Origin: Epilithonimonas bovis DSM 19482
GTDB lineage: Bacteria; Bacteroidota; Bacteroidia; Flavobacteriales; Weeksellaceae
Assembly: GCF_900108115.1 (NCBI RefSeq)
Contig: NZ_FTPU01000009.1
Coordinates: 1 to 64,000 of the forward strand
DNA length: 64,000 nt
Direction of reading: 5' to 3'
Made by a program: the position numbers and the translations under genes. The notes under the pieces are model-generated. The model was given only the letters and a program-made list of their open reading frames with translations. It was not told the DNA's origin and did no database searches. Positions 24,068 through 31,840 of the stretch are shown piece by piece (within the stretch, counting starts at the first letter, position 1; the number at the start of each line of letters is the position of its first letter).

Positions 24068-26512
24068 TTATTGCGCTGTAACTCTTACCAGATCTGCGAA
24101 GACGCCTGCGGCCGTTACTTCTGCGCCGGCTCCCGGGCCTTTTACAACCAACGGTGTATTTCTGTATCTGGAAGTCGTGAACGAAATGATATTATCGCTT
24201 CCCGACAATCCGAAAAACGGATGATTTGCATCTACAATCTGTACTTCGATATTGATTTTCCCATCTTCTAAAACGCCAATCAATCTGAGTTTCCTGCCAG
24301 AACTTTCAGCTTCGTTTTTGAAAGATGAAAAGTAGGGCTCATGCTTTTCCAGTTCTTCATAAAATGCAGAAATCGATTCTGCTTTCAGGCAAGCTTCCGG
24401 AAGAAAATCTTTGATACTGACATCGGACATCTCCAAAGGCAAACCTATCTCGCGGCCAAGAATCAACATTTTTCTGGAAAAATCCATCCCGTTGAGATCG
24501 TCTCTGGGATCCGGTTCTGTATAACCTAATTCCTGCGCTGTTCTTACCACTTCAGCAAAGGTTTTGTCCCCGACATAATTATTGAAAATGTAAGAAATTG
24601 TCCCTGACAGAATCGCTTCGATTTTTAGAATCTCATCGCCGGAAATCCAAAGGTCATTCAGGGTTTTGATAATAGGCAATCCAGCTCCGACATTGGTCTC
24701 ATATAAAAAGCTCACATTGTTCTTTTTTACCAGCCTCTTGAACTGGCTGTACTGTTCGTAAGACGAAGAATTGCCTTTCTTATTGCACGTCACAACCGAA
24801 ATATTATTGTTGAACAAAGTCGGATATTCTTTGACCACTTCTTCGCTGGAAGTGTTATCCACAAAGACCAAATTAGGTAAATTTTTATCAGAAATAGAAC
24901 CTATAAATTCTCCTAAATCCGCTTTTTGCAATTCAGAACCGAAACTGCTATCTAAATCAAAGTTGGATTCCGAATGATTGAAAATTTTCATTTGGCGGCT
25001 GTTGGTAATTCCCACCACATTGATTTTGATCTGATGATTGTCTTTCAGGTTTTTCTGTTCTCTTTCCAGTTGATGGAATAATTCTTTACCGATATTCCCC
25101 GTTCCTGCAAACATCACATTAAAGGTTTTAACCGGTGAAAGCAGAAGCGAATCGTGGACCACGTTCAGGGCTTTTGAAAGTTCGTTTCTTTCTATCACTG
25201 CAGAAATGTTGAGTTCAGAAGAACCCTGTGAAATAGCGATAATATTGATTCCGTTTTTCCCCAGCGCACTAAAAAATTTACCACTGACCCCTCTCGTTTT
25301 TTTCATATTCTCGCCAACGACAGAAATAATACTCAACTCATTGTCAAACTGCGGTTCATCTATTTTATCCGCATTGATCTCAAAATCGAACTCCTCGTGG
25401 ATCGCTTTGCTAGCCTTTTTCTCATCCTCAAAATTGACCACAAAAGAAATACTGTGCTCCGAACTGGCCTGCGTAATCAGGATCACATTAACCTCATACC
25501 GCGCCAAAGCATTGAATAACCGTCCACTGAAACCCTTCATCCCAATCATTCCGTTGCCAGTAATATTGATGAGGCACGTTTTCTCAATGGACACAATGCC
25601 TTTGATTAAACCTCCGGAGGCTTCGGATTTTTGATGGATCAATGTTCCTGCGCGGTCCGGTTTAAAGGTATTTTTGATATAAATCGGGATCTGGCTCTCG
25701 ATGGCAGGAATCATCGTTGGCGGATAAATGACTTTTGCCCCAAAATAGGACATTTCCATCGCTTCCTGATAGCTGAGTTCCGGCTGAGAAAATGCATTTT
25801 TTACCAACCTTGGGTCAGCCGTCATAAAACCGTCAACATCTGTCCAAATCTGGATTTCGTCCGCCTGTAAACCTGAACCCAGAATCGCAGCTGTATAATC
25901 TGATCCGCCTCTTCCCAAAGTGGTGGTATCATCATTTTTATCTTTTGCGATAAAACCAGTTACCACATAAATCTGATTTTCTAGTTTCCAGTTTTTGAGG
26001 TTTTCATTGGTTTTTTTAGAATCGACATTCGCATTTCCGAAGTGAGAATCCGTTGCAATCAATTCTCTTGAATCTTGAAAAACTGCAGGAAAATTTTCTG
26101 ATTGAAGAAACGCAGAAACAATCTTGCTCGACATCTGTTCTCCGTAAGAAAGCAATCTGTCTTTGATCCGGTCTGATAATTCGCCCAGATTTTTAACACT
26201 GAATAAGATATCTTCAATCTCATTGAAACTCACTTTCACCATCATCAATAATGGATTTTGTGCGGTTCTGGGCAATAGTTCCGAAATAATCTGATAATGT
26301 TTCTCTTCTGCAGATTTTAGGATTGCGGAAAAATCATTTTGATTAAGAGCTTCTTCCGACGCTTTTACAAGCGTATTGGTAATGCCGGACAAAGCAGAGC
26401 ATACAACAATCAAAGGCTCATTGGTTTTGAATTCTCTCTCAACGATTGATTTAACATTTCTCAATCCTTCTAAACTTCCGACCGAAGTCCCGCCAAATTT
26501 TAAAATTTTCAT
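24068..26512 (-). CDS. thrA: Bifunctional aspartokinase / homoserine dehydrogenase
   Basis: 814 residues. The kinase domain begins MKILKFGGTSVGS and includes FIAKDKNDDTTTLGRGGSDY (about 187-206). Two ACT-type regulatory segments (GMKGFSGRLFNAL, about 322; TRGVSGKFFSALGKNGINI, about 405) form the interface that binds threonine in ThrA. The homoserine dehydrogenase domain starts near 465 with NVMFAGTGNIGKELF (NAD(P) loop) and includes YETNVGAGLPIIKTLNDL (about 600) and YTEPDPRDDLNGMDFSRKM (about 680). It performs the first and third steps from aspartate to threonine. Preceded by a Thr-rich leader peptide and attenuator. The long junction to thrB is filled with repeats. Confidence 0.97.
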   Translation of the reverse strand: MKILKFGGTSVGSLEGLRNVKSIVEREFKTNEPLIVVCSALSGITNTLVKASEEALNQNDFSAILKSAEEKHYQIISELLPRTAQNPLLMMVKVSFNEIEDILFSVKNLGELSDRIKDRLLSYGEQMSSKIVSAFLQSENFPAVFQDSRELIATDSHFGNANVDSKKTNENLKNWKLENQIYVVTGFIAKDKNDDTTTLGRGGSDYTAAILGSGLQADEIQIWTDVDGFMTADPRLVKNAFSQPELSYQEAMEMSYFGAKVIYPPTMIPAIESQIPIYIKNTFKPDRAGTLIHQKSEASGGLIKGIVSIEKTCLINITGNGMIGMKGFSGRLFNALARYEVNVILITQASSEHSISFVVNFEDEKKASKAIHEEFDFEINADKIDEPQFDNELSIISVVGENMKKTRGVSGKFFSALGKNGINIIAISQGSSELNISAVIERNELSKALNVVHDSLLLSPVKTFNVMFAGTGNIGKELFHQLEREQKNLKDNHQIKINVVGITNSRQMKIFNHSESNFDLDSSFGSELQKADLGEFIGSISDKNLPNLVFVDNTSSEEVVKEYPTLFNNNISVVTCNKKGNSSSYEQYSQFKRLVKKNNVSFLYETNVGAGLPIIKTLNDLWISGDEILKIEAILSGTISYIFNNYVGDKTFAEVVRTAQELGYTEPDPRDDLNGMDFSRKMLILGREIGLPLEMSDVSIKDFLPEACLKAESISAFYEELEKHEPYFSSFKNEAESSGRKLRLIGVLEDGKINIEVQIVDANHPFFGLSGSDNIISFTTSRYRNTPLVVKGPGAGAEVTAAGVFADLVRVTAQ

Positions 26513-26610
26513 TATTTATTGTTTTTTAACAGGTCGCTCCTAAGGAGCTTCGTTTTTTATTTCTTTCTTTCTATTAACATTTTGCTCTTATAGAGCATTT
26601 TTAATTCATT

Positions 26611-26649
26611 AAAAACAAAAAAGCCTTTCTGAATTCAGAAAGGCTTTTT
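26611..26649 (-). terminator. Attenuator terminator of the thr operon
   Basis: Sixteen-base perfect palindrome (AAAAAGCCTTTCTGAA with TTCAGAAAGGCTTTTT) followed on the minus strand by a T run. It lies between the Thr-rich leader and thrA, about 100 bases before the thrA start, as required for attenuation. Confidence 0.85.
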
Positions 26650-26672
26650 GTTAATTATCTATTTTCACAATA

Positions 26673-26750
26673 TTACAAACACACCTTTCTGCAGCAACTA
26701 ATTGTAGTTATTGTATGAATGGTTGTTGTAATAGTAAGAGTGACTGTCAT
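26673..26750 (-). CDS. thrL: thr operon leader peptide
   Basis: A 25-codon frame on the minus strand begins MTVTLTITTTIHTITTIS and continues through two Cys to RKVCL. Nine of the first 16 residues are Thr and four of the first 17 are Ile, the same bias as the E. coli thr leader, whose translation senses charged tRNA-Thr and tRNA-Ile. It starts 16 bases after a -7-like box and is followed 23 bases later by a strong terminator hairpin and then thrA. All parts are seen directly; that ribosome stalling over the Thr codons prevents the terminator is inferred from known attenuators. An antiterminator pairing was not worked out. Confidence 0.85.
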   Translation of the reverse strand: MTVTLTITTTIHTITTISCCRKVCL

Positions 26751-26766
26751 TTTTTAAAATCTTTAA

Positions 26767-26797
26767 CGAAAGTATAAAAACATTTTGCATCTGCCAA
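26767..26797 (-). promoter_or_regulatory. Putative thr operon promoter
   Basis: On the minus strand TTG, 20 bases, then TACTTTCG (one mismatch to TAnnTTTG), 16 bases before the leader ATG. Confidence 0.5.
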
Positions 26798-26941
26798 GCT
26801 TTACTATCATTATTTGAAATTAATTTAAAAATTCAATCAATTTAGACTGTTAATTTTTCAGACATAAAAAAAACAATTAAAATTTTATCACTGAAAATCA
26901 ATAAGTTAAAAATATATTACAAAAATATTTACTACTTTGTA

Positions 26942-26973
26942 TTGCATAATACCATTTTGTTTATATATCTTTG
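26942..26973 (+). promoter_or_regulatory. Promoter of padR-pspC
   Basis: TTG (26942-26944), 21 bases, TATCTTTG (26966-26973): both Bacteroidota promoter parts. The mRNA leader would be about 118 bases. Confidence 0.6.
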
Positions 26974-27097
26974 CAATGTAAAGTTAAGGAAAGATGTTTT
27001 TTTGAAGTCTTAAGACTATAGCAGGAAACTGGAAAATCTTATAGTAAAAACCAAACATCATTAATTCAACTTAAAATTTTAAAACCAAACAATTAAT

Positions 27098-27439
27098 ATG
27101 AATACCGAGAACACAAAGGCGCAAATGCGCAAAGGGATCCTGGAATTCTGTATTTTGAGTCTGATTCAGCAACGCGAAATGTATGTTTCTGACCTGATTG
27201 AGTCACTCAAAAAAGGAAAACTGGATGTTGTAGAAGGTACACTCTACCCTCTGCTGACAAGACTGAAAAACGGCGAATTCCTCGCGTACAGATGGGAAGA
27301 ATCCACCAGCGGGCCGCCCCGAAAATACTATCAGATCACCGAAAAAGGAAGCCTATTTTTGGCAGAATTACAAAATACCTGGCAGGAACTGACAGATTCT
27401 GTAAACCAAATTACATCAAACTCTCACTCTCAAAATTAA
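27098..27439 (+). CDS. PadR-family transcriptional regulator
   Basis: 113 residues of winged-helix fold: KAQMRKGILEFCILSLIQQREMYVSDLIE (about 6-34), KKGKLDVVEGTLYPLLTRLKNGEFLAYRWE (about 37-66) with the PadR wing, and SGPPRKYYQITEKGSLFLAELQ (about 69-90). Short (s2-type) PadR proteins repress their own operon, often controlling envelope-stress or drug-export genes. It is four bases upstream of the PspC-domain gene, so they form an operon; the partner is probably the regulated target. A complete -33/-7 promoter lies about 125 bases upstream; no operator was identified. Confidence 0.93.
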   Translation: MNTENTKAQMRKGILEFCILSLIQQREMYVSDLIESLKKGKLDVVEGTLYPLLTRLKNGEFLAYRWEESTSGPPRKYYQITEKGSLFLAELQNTWQELTDSVNQITSNSHSQN

Positions 27440-27443
27440 TACT

Positions 27444-29162
27444 ATGAACAAGACATTATCTATAGCACTCGCAGGGTTCTCTTTTATGATAGACGAACAC
27501 GCTTACATTAAGCTTAGCGATTATCTGAATGCCTTGAGAAATTCTCTGGACGCATCAGAAGCAGATGAAGTAATGCACGATATTGAAATCCGGATGGTCG
27601 AGATTTTCAAAGAAACATTGGCAAAAAGAGAAGTCATTAATGACTCTGATGTAGAAAAAGTGATTGCGCAAATCGGAACGCCAGAACAGATTGATGAGCA
27701 GGAAGAGGCTTATTTCTCCGAAGGAAAACCAAAAGCTGCAAAATCTTCCGGCAGTAATTCTTACAGCAGTAATTCTCAGAAACAACTCTTCCGTGATCCG
27801 GAAAAACAGAAGATCGCCGGAGTTTGCGCAGGTTTAGCCGCTTATTTTGGGATGGACATTACGTGGATGAGACTAATCTGGGTAGGTGCGTTTTTATTCC
27901 TATGGATAGCACCAGGATCATCATTTTTAGTCGTGATTTTGTATTTCATTCTTTGGGCCGTATTGCCAAAAGCAGAATCGGCTTCTGATTTTTTGAAGAT
28001 GAAAGGGAAACCGCTCAACTTTGATAATTTAAAAGAAGAATCCAGCAAAATAGTACAGTTTGCCAACGAGACAACCACCAGAGCAGGGGAAATCTACAAC
28101 GAGAACAAACCAAAAATTGGCTCTGCGGGCGATACTTTTCTTAAAATTATCAAATACTGCCTGGCTATTTTTCTGGCTTTGCTGGCTGCCTGCTGCTTCA
28201 TAGGATTGTTTGCCATGATGTTTGCCTACGGGTCTGACAAATTTGGGATGGATAACAACCTTGGATTTTATCTTGAGGAAAACAACTTGGGTTACCTTCT
28301 GCTGGCTATTGCAGCTCTGCCAACTATTATTATTGGTGTAGGATCTTTGCTTTTATCTATCAAATTATTCTCACCAAAAACCAAATTCAATTATGTTGGG
28401 CCGGTCTTGGGAACTTTGGGGATTATCTGGATTGTATTGATTGGTATCCTTGCGGCAAGCGCGTCCAAGTTTAATTTCAGATATAGTGGGGAAAATCAGG
28501 ATTATGAGAATGTCTCTATATCAGCTCCTAATGATACCATCTATCTGGACAGCAAAAAAGTGGCGATCCCGGAGAATTTTAAAACTTATTTTAATAACAT
28601 CTATTCCGACAAATCTGTAATCTACAAAAGAGACTACCCAAGTGTAGAGATTACAAGAAGAGACGATATCAAAACACCTTACCTTATCATCAAAAAAGAA
28701 GCAGAAGGTTATAACCAACCGCTAAAGATGAAAGTGCCTGTGGAGATTGTTGGCAACCGGATCCTTCTCCCTAATTATTTTCAGTATCCCTACGAGTACA
28801 GATTCCGTGATTACAGGCTGGATTACGAGCTGGTAGTACCGTCTAAAACCAAAGTGATCAATGAGAAAGAATATGAGCTAAGCACCCGTGGCGATGATGA
28901 CGATGATGACAACGATGCTGACCATTATAACAGGAATGGGATTACAGTAGAGAAAAATAAAATCAATATTAACGGGACAACTATCGAGTACAATTCTGAC
29001 GAAAGCGACAGCGTAAAAATCAATGGGAAAAATTATTCAAAAGATTCAGCAGACGCCGTGTTGGAAAGAATGAAAATAGATCAGCAGGTTAAAAAAAGCC
29101 TGAAAGATCTGGACATCAATATCAAAGATGGCAAGAAAGAAATCAGTATCAAAACTAAATAA
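27444..29162 (+). CDS. PspC-domain membrane protein
   Basis: 572 residues. An N-terminal helical segment (IKLSDYLNALRNSLDASEADEVMHDIEIRM, about 21-50) is followed by a PspC domain at about 112-178: QLFRDPEKQKIAGVCAGLAAYFGMDITWMRLIW, then two hydrophobic stretches ending FILWAVLP. Three more membrane helices lie at about 235-350. The C-terminal ~220 residues are a soluble region with an Asp run (DDDDDDND) and NGITVEKNKININGTTIEY. PspC proteins sense or buffer membrane stress with PspA-type partners, none of which is nearby. Cotranscribed with the PadR regulator. Ends before a strong hairpin terminator. Confidence 0.88.
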   Translation: MNKTLSIALAGFSFMIDEHAYIKLSDYLNALRNSLDASEADEVMHDIEIRMVEIFKETLAKREVINDSDVEKVIAQIGTPEQIDEQEEAYFSEGKPKAAKSSGSNSYSSNSQKQLFRDPEKQKIAGVCAGLAAYFGMDITWMRLIWVGAFLFLWIAPGSSFLVVILYFILWAVLPKAESASDFLKMKGKPLNFDNLKEESSKIVQFANETTTRAGEIYNENKPKIGSAGDTFLKIIKYCLAIFLALLAACCFIGLFAMMFAYGSDKFGMDNNLGFYLEENNLGYLLLAIAALPTIIIGVGSLLLSIKLFSPKTKFNYVGPVLGTLGIIWIVLIGILAASASKFNFRYSGENQDYENVSISAPNDTIYLDSKKVAIPENFKTYFNNIYSDKSVIYKRDYPSVEITRRDDIKTPYLIIKKEAEGYNQPLKMKVPVEIVGNRILLPNYFQYPYEYRFRDYRLDYELVVPSKTKVINEKEYELSTRGDDDDDDNDADHYNRNGITVEKNKININGTTIEYNSDESDSVKINGKNYSKDSADAVLERMKIDQQVKKSLKDLDINIKDGKKEISIKTK

Positions 29163-29181
29163 ATTGAGAGTGGATTAGTTG

Positions 29182-29217
29182 AAAAGCGGGCAAAAAACCT
29201 TCGGTTTTCCGCTTTTC
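29182..29217 (+). terminator. Terminator after the PspC gene
   Basis: AAAAGCGG pairs with CCGCTTTT and, inside, AAAACC with GGTTTT around a TTC loop. Confidence 0.75.
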
Positions 29218-29257
29218 TCCTAGTTCCAAAATTTATCAATATCACAAAATATTCATT

Positions 29258-29416
29258 ATGAAAATCTATACTTTCTTATTTTTGATACTCTTCACCACTT
29301 TATCAAAAGCCCAAACGCACCGTTTTGTTTACGAATACAGATATAAGCCGGATTCTACAGCTGATAATTTTAAAAATGTAAATATGGCTTTGGACTCCTA
29401 TGCAATAATTTACTAA
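29258..29416 (+). pseudogene. Truncated GLPGLI-family protein remnant
   Basis: A 52-codon frame begins with a signal peptide (MKIYTFLFLILFTTLSKAQ) and continues THRFVYEYRYKPDSTADNFKN, a sequence like the start of GLPGLI-family proteins of Flavobacteriia (normally about 250 residues). After VNMALDS it ends in YAIIY and a stop; none of the GLPGLI core follows. The sequence beyond is AT-rich and contains a promoter for the next small unit, so the gene has been deleted from its 5' end onward, or a small exported peptide remains. The family has no established function. Confidence 0.6.
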
Positions 29417-29458
29417 AATTTTAAGTAGAAGAATATCAATTTCATCAAAATTTATTAG

Positions 29459-29466
29459 TAAATTTG
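29459..29466 (+). promoter_or_regulatory. -7 promoter box of the micropeptide unit
   Basis: TAAATTTG, perfect consensus, 37 bases before the 20-codon ORF; no clear -33 TTG. Confidence 0.55.
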
Positions 29467-29503
29467 TTACTAAATAAACTTCTAATCACAAAAACCATAA
29501 AAA

Positions 29504-29566
29504 ATGATACAACTCGTATTAGAAATCGCAATTAAGCTGGTGGATTTTATCAGCAATCTGTTCTGA
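29504..29566 (+). CDS. 20-residue amphipathic micropeptide
   Basis: The ORF encodes MIQLVLEIAIKLVDFISNLF. Polar residues Q3, E7, K11, D14, S17 and N18 fall every three to four positions, so an alpha helix would have one narrow polar face and an otherwise wholly hydrophobic surface. That is the pattern of phenol-soluble modulins, delta-haemolysin and some type I toxins. It has a perfect -7 box 37 bases upstream and an independent terminator 52 bases downstream, giving a predicted RNA of about 180 bases. I recognise no family. Translation is unproven: the ribosome-binding site is only an A-rich stretch, as is normal in Bacteroidota. It might instead be a small RNA. Confidence 0.5.
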   Translation: MIQLVLEIAIKLVDFISNLF

Positions 29567-29617
29567 TGGTTAACAATATTCTTATTTCTGAGAAATAAAC
29601 ATATTTTGTAGATTTGT

Positions 29618-29652
29618 AAAGTATAACCTTGGTGGTTGTACTTTATTTTTTT
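29618..29652 (+). terminator. Terminator of the micropeptide unit
   Basis: Eleven-base stem AAAGTATAACC / GGTTGTACTTT (one G-T pair) around TTGGT, followed by seven T. Confidence 0.85.
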
Positions 29653-29722
29653 GTGATGACCGCTAATCAGAATTCTCTGACGCGGCAATTCATCAAAAAA
29701 TAAACAACTCTCAAACCTATCT

Positions 29723-30298
29723 ATGAAAAAACTTCTTGCGAAAGCAATTCTTAAAATAGTCGGCTGGAAAATAGTACTCCAGGGCAATGTTAATAATCTG
29801 GACAGATGCATCCTGGTGGTAGCACCACACACCCACAACAGCGAGTATCTCTTGGGAAACCTGGCTTATTGGGCGCTTGGGAAAAAACTTAAAATCATTA
29901 TCAAGGACGCGCATACAAAAAACCCGTTCTACGGTTGGCTGGTAAAAGCGATTGGCGGGATTGGCATCGATCGTTCTCAGAAAAATGATCTGGTTAATTT
30001 TGTAGCCAACGAATTTAAAAAAGATGATTTCAGCCTTGTGATAACGCCCGAAGGCACAAGAAGCTGGGTTCCGAAATGGAGAAAAGGCTTTTACAATATG
30101 GCTATTGCAGCAAAAGTACCTATTGTGCTTGCAGGCGGTGATTATAAAAGGAAAACCATCAATCTTGGATATGCGATCCCCTATGAAAAGCTTGCATCAC
30201 AGACTTTTGAACAGACCATGCAGGAGATTCAGGATTTCTATATCAAATATGATATTGTCCCAAAAATCCCAGAAAACTGGAATCCCCAGATCTATTAA
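29723..30298 (+). CDS. 1-acyl-glycerol-phosphate-type acyltransferase (PlsC family)
   Basis: 191 residues of the PlsC/LPLAT superfamily. Motif I is read as APHTHNSEYLLG (about 34-45), giving HX4E where most members have HX4D; motif II GGIGIDRSQKNDLVNF (about 78-93) and motif III VITPEGTRSWVPKWRKGFYNMA (about 107-128) are well conserved, and VPIVLAGGDYKRKTI (about 132) is motif IV. It would transfer an acyl chain to a phospholipid or glycolipid acceptor at the inner membrane. The Glu substitution may retain activity because it keeps the carboxylate. It precedes the menaquinone-type genes by about 50 bases, possibly in one transcript; no shared function is evident. Confidence 0.8.
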   Translation: MKKLLAKAILKIVGWKIVLQGNVNNLDRCILVVAPHTHNSEYLLGNLAYWALGKKLKIIIKDAHTKNPFYGWLVKAIGGIGIDRSQKNDLVNFVANEFKKDDFSLVITPEGTRSWVPKWRKGFYNMAIAAKVPIVLAGGDYKRKTINLGYAIPYEKLASQTFEQTMQEIQDFYIKYDIVPKIPENWNPQIY

Positions 30299-30347
30299 TA
30301 CGCGGTTGCAAATAAACATTGTCTGAACATAAACTAAAAGCAGAAAA

Positions 30348-30779
30348 ATGGACGAAGCTAAAAAAAAAGATATACTTAGCAGGCTAAACCAAGCGGGTAA
30401 AAACACGCTCAACGAGACACTTGATATTGTATATACCGATGTTTCTGATGATTTCCTAAGTGCTACAATGCCGGTTACATCCCGGGTTCATCAGCCTTAC
30501 GGCATCCTTCACGGCGGTGCAAGCTGCGTGTTGGCCGAGACATTGGGATCCTGCCTGTCTTTGATACATGTGGATCCGGCAAAATATGTTCCCGTAGGCA
30601 CCAATATCAACAGTAATCATCTCCGAGCCAAACGGGATGGTGTGATTACGGGCACGGCCACATTTATCAGAAAAGGTAATACCATGCATGTTTCTCAAAT
30701 CGAAATCCGGGATGAGAAAGGGCATCTCATTAATCATACTACAATGACTAATAATATTATCCCTGTGGGTAAAGTCTAA
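30348..30779 (+). CDS. PaaI/MenI-type hotdog thioesterase
   Basis: 143 residues with the hotdog signature HQPYGILHGGASCVLAETLGS (about 48-68): the HGG turn and the catalytic Glu in AETLGS are typical of 1,4-dihydroxy-2-naphthoyl-CoA and related acyl-CoA thioesterases. VGTNINSNHLRAKRDGVITG (about 82) is the next conserved block. The isochorismate synthase gene begins seven bases after the stop, which makes a role in menaquinone synthesis (hydrolysis of DHNA-CoA, MenI) the best guess. Cytoplasmic tetramer in the family. Other acyl-CoA substrates are possible. Confidence 0.82.
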   Translation: MDEAKKKDILSRLNQAGKNTLNETLDIVYTDVSDDFLSATMPVTSRVHQPYGILHGGASCVLAETLGSCLSLIHVDPAKYVPVGTNINSNHLRAKRDGVITGTATFIRKGNTMHVSQIEIRDEKGHLINHTTMTNNIIPVGKV

Positions 30780-30786
30780 ATCTGTC

Positions 30787-31764
30787 ATGCTACTATTCAG
30801 ACTACCAGATTCCCAGACTTTTTATACACTGGAATCGTCACAGGACATCCCCGTTTCCTTCGTCAGTTTTGACACCAAAACCGTTTTGGATTTCAAAGGC
30901 ACAATAAAACCAGTGTCACGCCAAGATATTTCCGGTCAAAGCCTCGCACCTAAAAGTAAAAGCCAACTCATAGAAATCGCTAAGGAAACCGAAGATTCCT
31001 ATGCTTTGAAAATTGCCCAGGCTAAGGATTTTATTGAAAAAAATGAGCTTAGAAAACTGGTGCTTTCCCGAAGGAAGCTACTGATGTACCTGGATGCAGA
31101 TCCTCAGAAAAAACTCTCACTAACCAAAAGTTTCCTGAAATTTTGCGACAGTTATCCCACAGCCTTTTGTTATCTATTCGAAAAAAACGGCGAAATATGG
31201 ATGGGCGGATTTTCTGAAGTTTTGGGGAAATTTGATAAAAAAAATCATGTATTCGAGACTATGAGCGTTGCCGGGACGCTGCCACTGGACGAAAACTGGA
31301 CAGATAAGGAAGTTGAGGAACAAAAAGCCGTAACGGATTACATACATTCTGTCATTAGAAAATTTTCTTCCAATGTAAAAATCTCTTCCACAAAAGATTT
31401 GATTTCCGGCAATATAAAGCATCTAAAGACCGACTTCTTGGCAGAGATAAGCCCGGAAAGCCTTGATAAAATCATTGCTGAGCTGCATCCTACCCCAGCC
31501 GTCTGTGGCTTTCCCAAAGAGCTCTGTGCCCAGGGTATCAAAAGTATAGAGCATTTTAACCGCGAGTTTTACGCCGGATATATCCGTATAGAAACCGAAG
31601 ACCAAATCTACTATTTTGTAAACCTGAGATGTGCCAGTTTTTTTAAAAATTATGCATTCCTGTTTGTTGGTGGTGGCATCACATTGAAAAGCGACCCGAA
31701 AAAAGAATGGGAAGAAACAGAACTGAAATCACTGGCCATACAGCAACATCTTGTCTTTGAATAA
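30787..31764 (+). CDS. menF: Isochorismate synthase (chorismate-binding)
   Basis: 325 residues, short for the family but complete in its catalytic half: KNELRKLVLSRRKLL (about 76-90), PTAFCYLFEKNGEIWMGGFSEVLG (about 119), TMSVAGTLPL (about 158-167, with the GT of the chorismate site), HLKTDFLAEISPESL (about 205), HPTPAVCGFP (about 234) and FYAGYIRIETEDQIYYFVNLRCA (about 257). It isomerises chorismate to isochorismate, the first committed step to menaquinone, the quinone of Flavobacteriia. Cotranscribed with the MenI-like thioesterase. Siderophore-type EntC function cannot be excluded from sequence alone, but no siderophore genes are nearby. Confidence 0.87.
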   Translation: MLLFRLPDSQTFYTLESSQDIPVSFVSFDTKTVLDFKGTIKPVSRQDISGQSLAPKSKSQLIEIAKETEDSYALKIAQAKDFIEKNELRKLVLSRRKLLMYLDADPQKKLSLTKSFLKFCDSYPTAFCYLFEKNGEIWMGGFSEVLGKFDKKNHVFETMSVAGTLPLDENWTDKEVEEQKAVTDYIHSVIRKFSSNVKISSTKDLISGNIKHLKTDFLAEISPESLDKIIAELHPTPAVCGFPKELCAQGIKSIEHFNREFYAGYIRIETEDQIYYFVNLRCASFFKNYAFLFVGGGITLKSDPKKEWEETELKSLAIQQHLVFE

Positions 31765-31786
31765 TTGACTGAAAAAAAAAATTAAA

Positions 31787-31822
31787 AAAGATGAATAAGC
31801 AACTTATATTCATCTTTTAATT
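31787..31822. terminator. Bidirectional terminator
   Basis: AAAAGATGAATA pairs with TATTCATCTTTT around about eight bases, with A and T runs outside; serves menF and the convergent lipoprotein gene. Confidence 0.8.
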
Positions 31823-31840
31823 TTCTGATAATGCCTTATT

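Noticed and set aside
24771-25634. Plus-strand frames inside thrA
   Set aside because: They are antisense shadows of a long well-conserved coding sequence.
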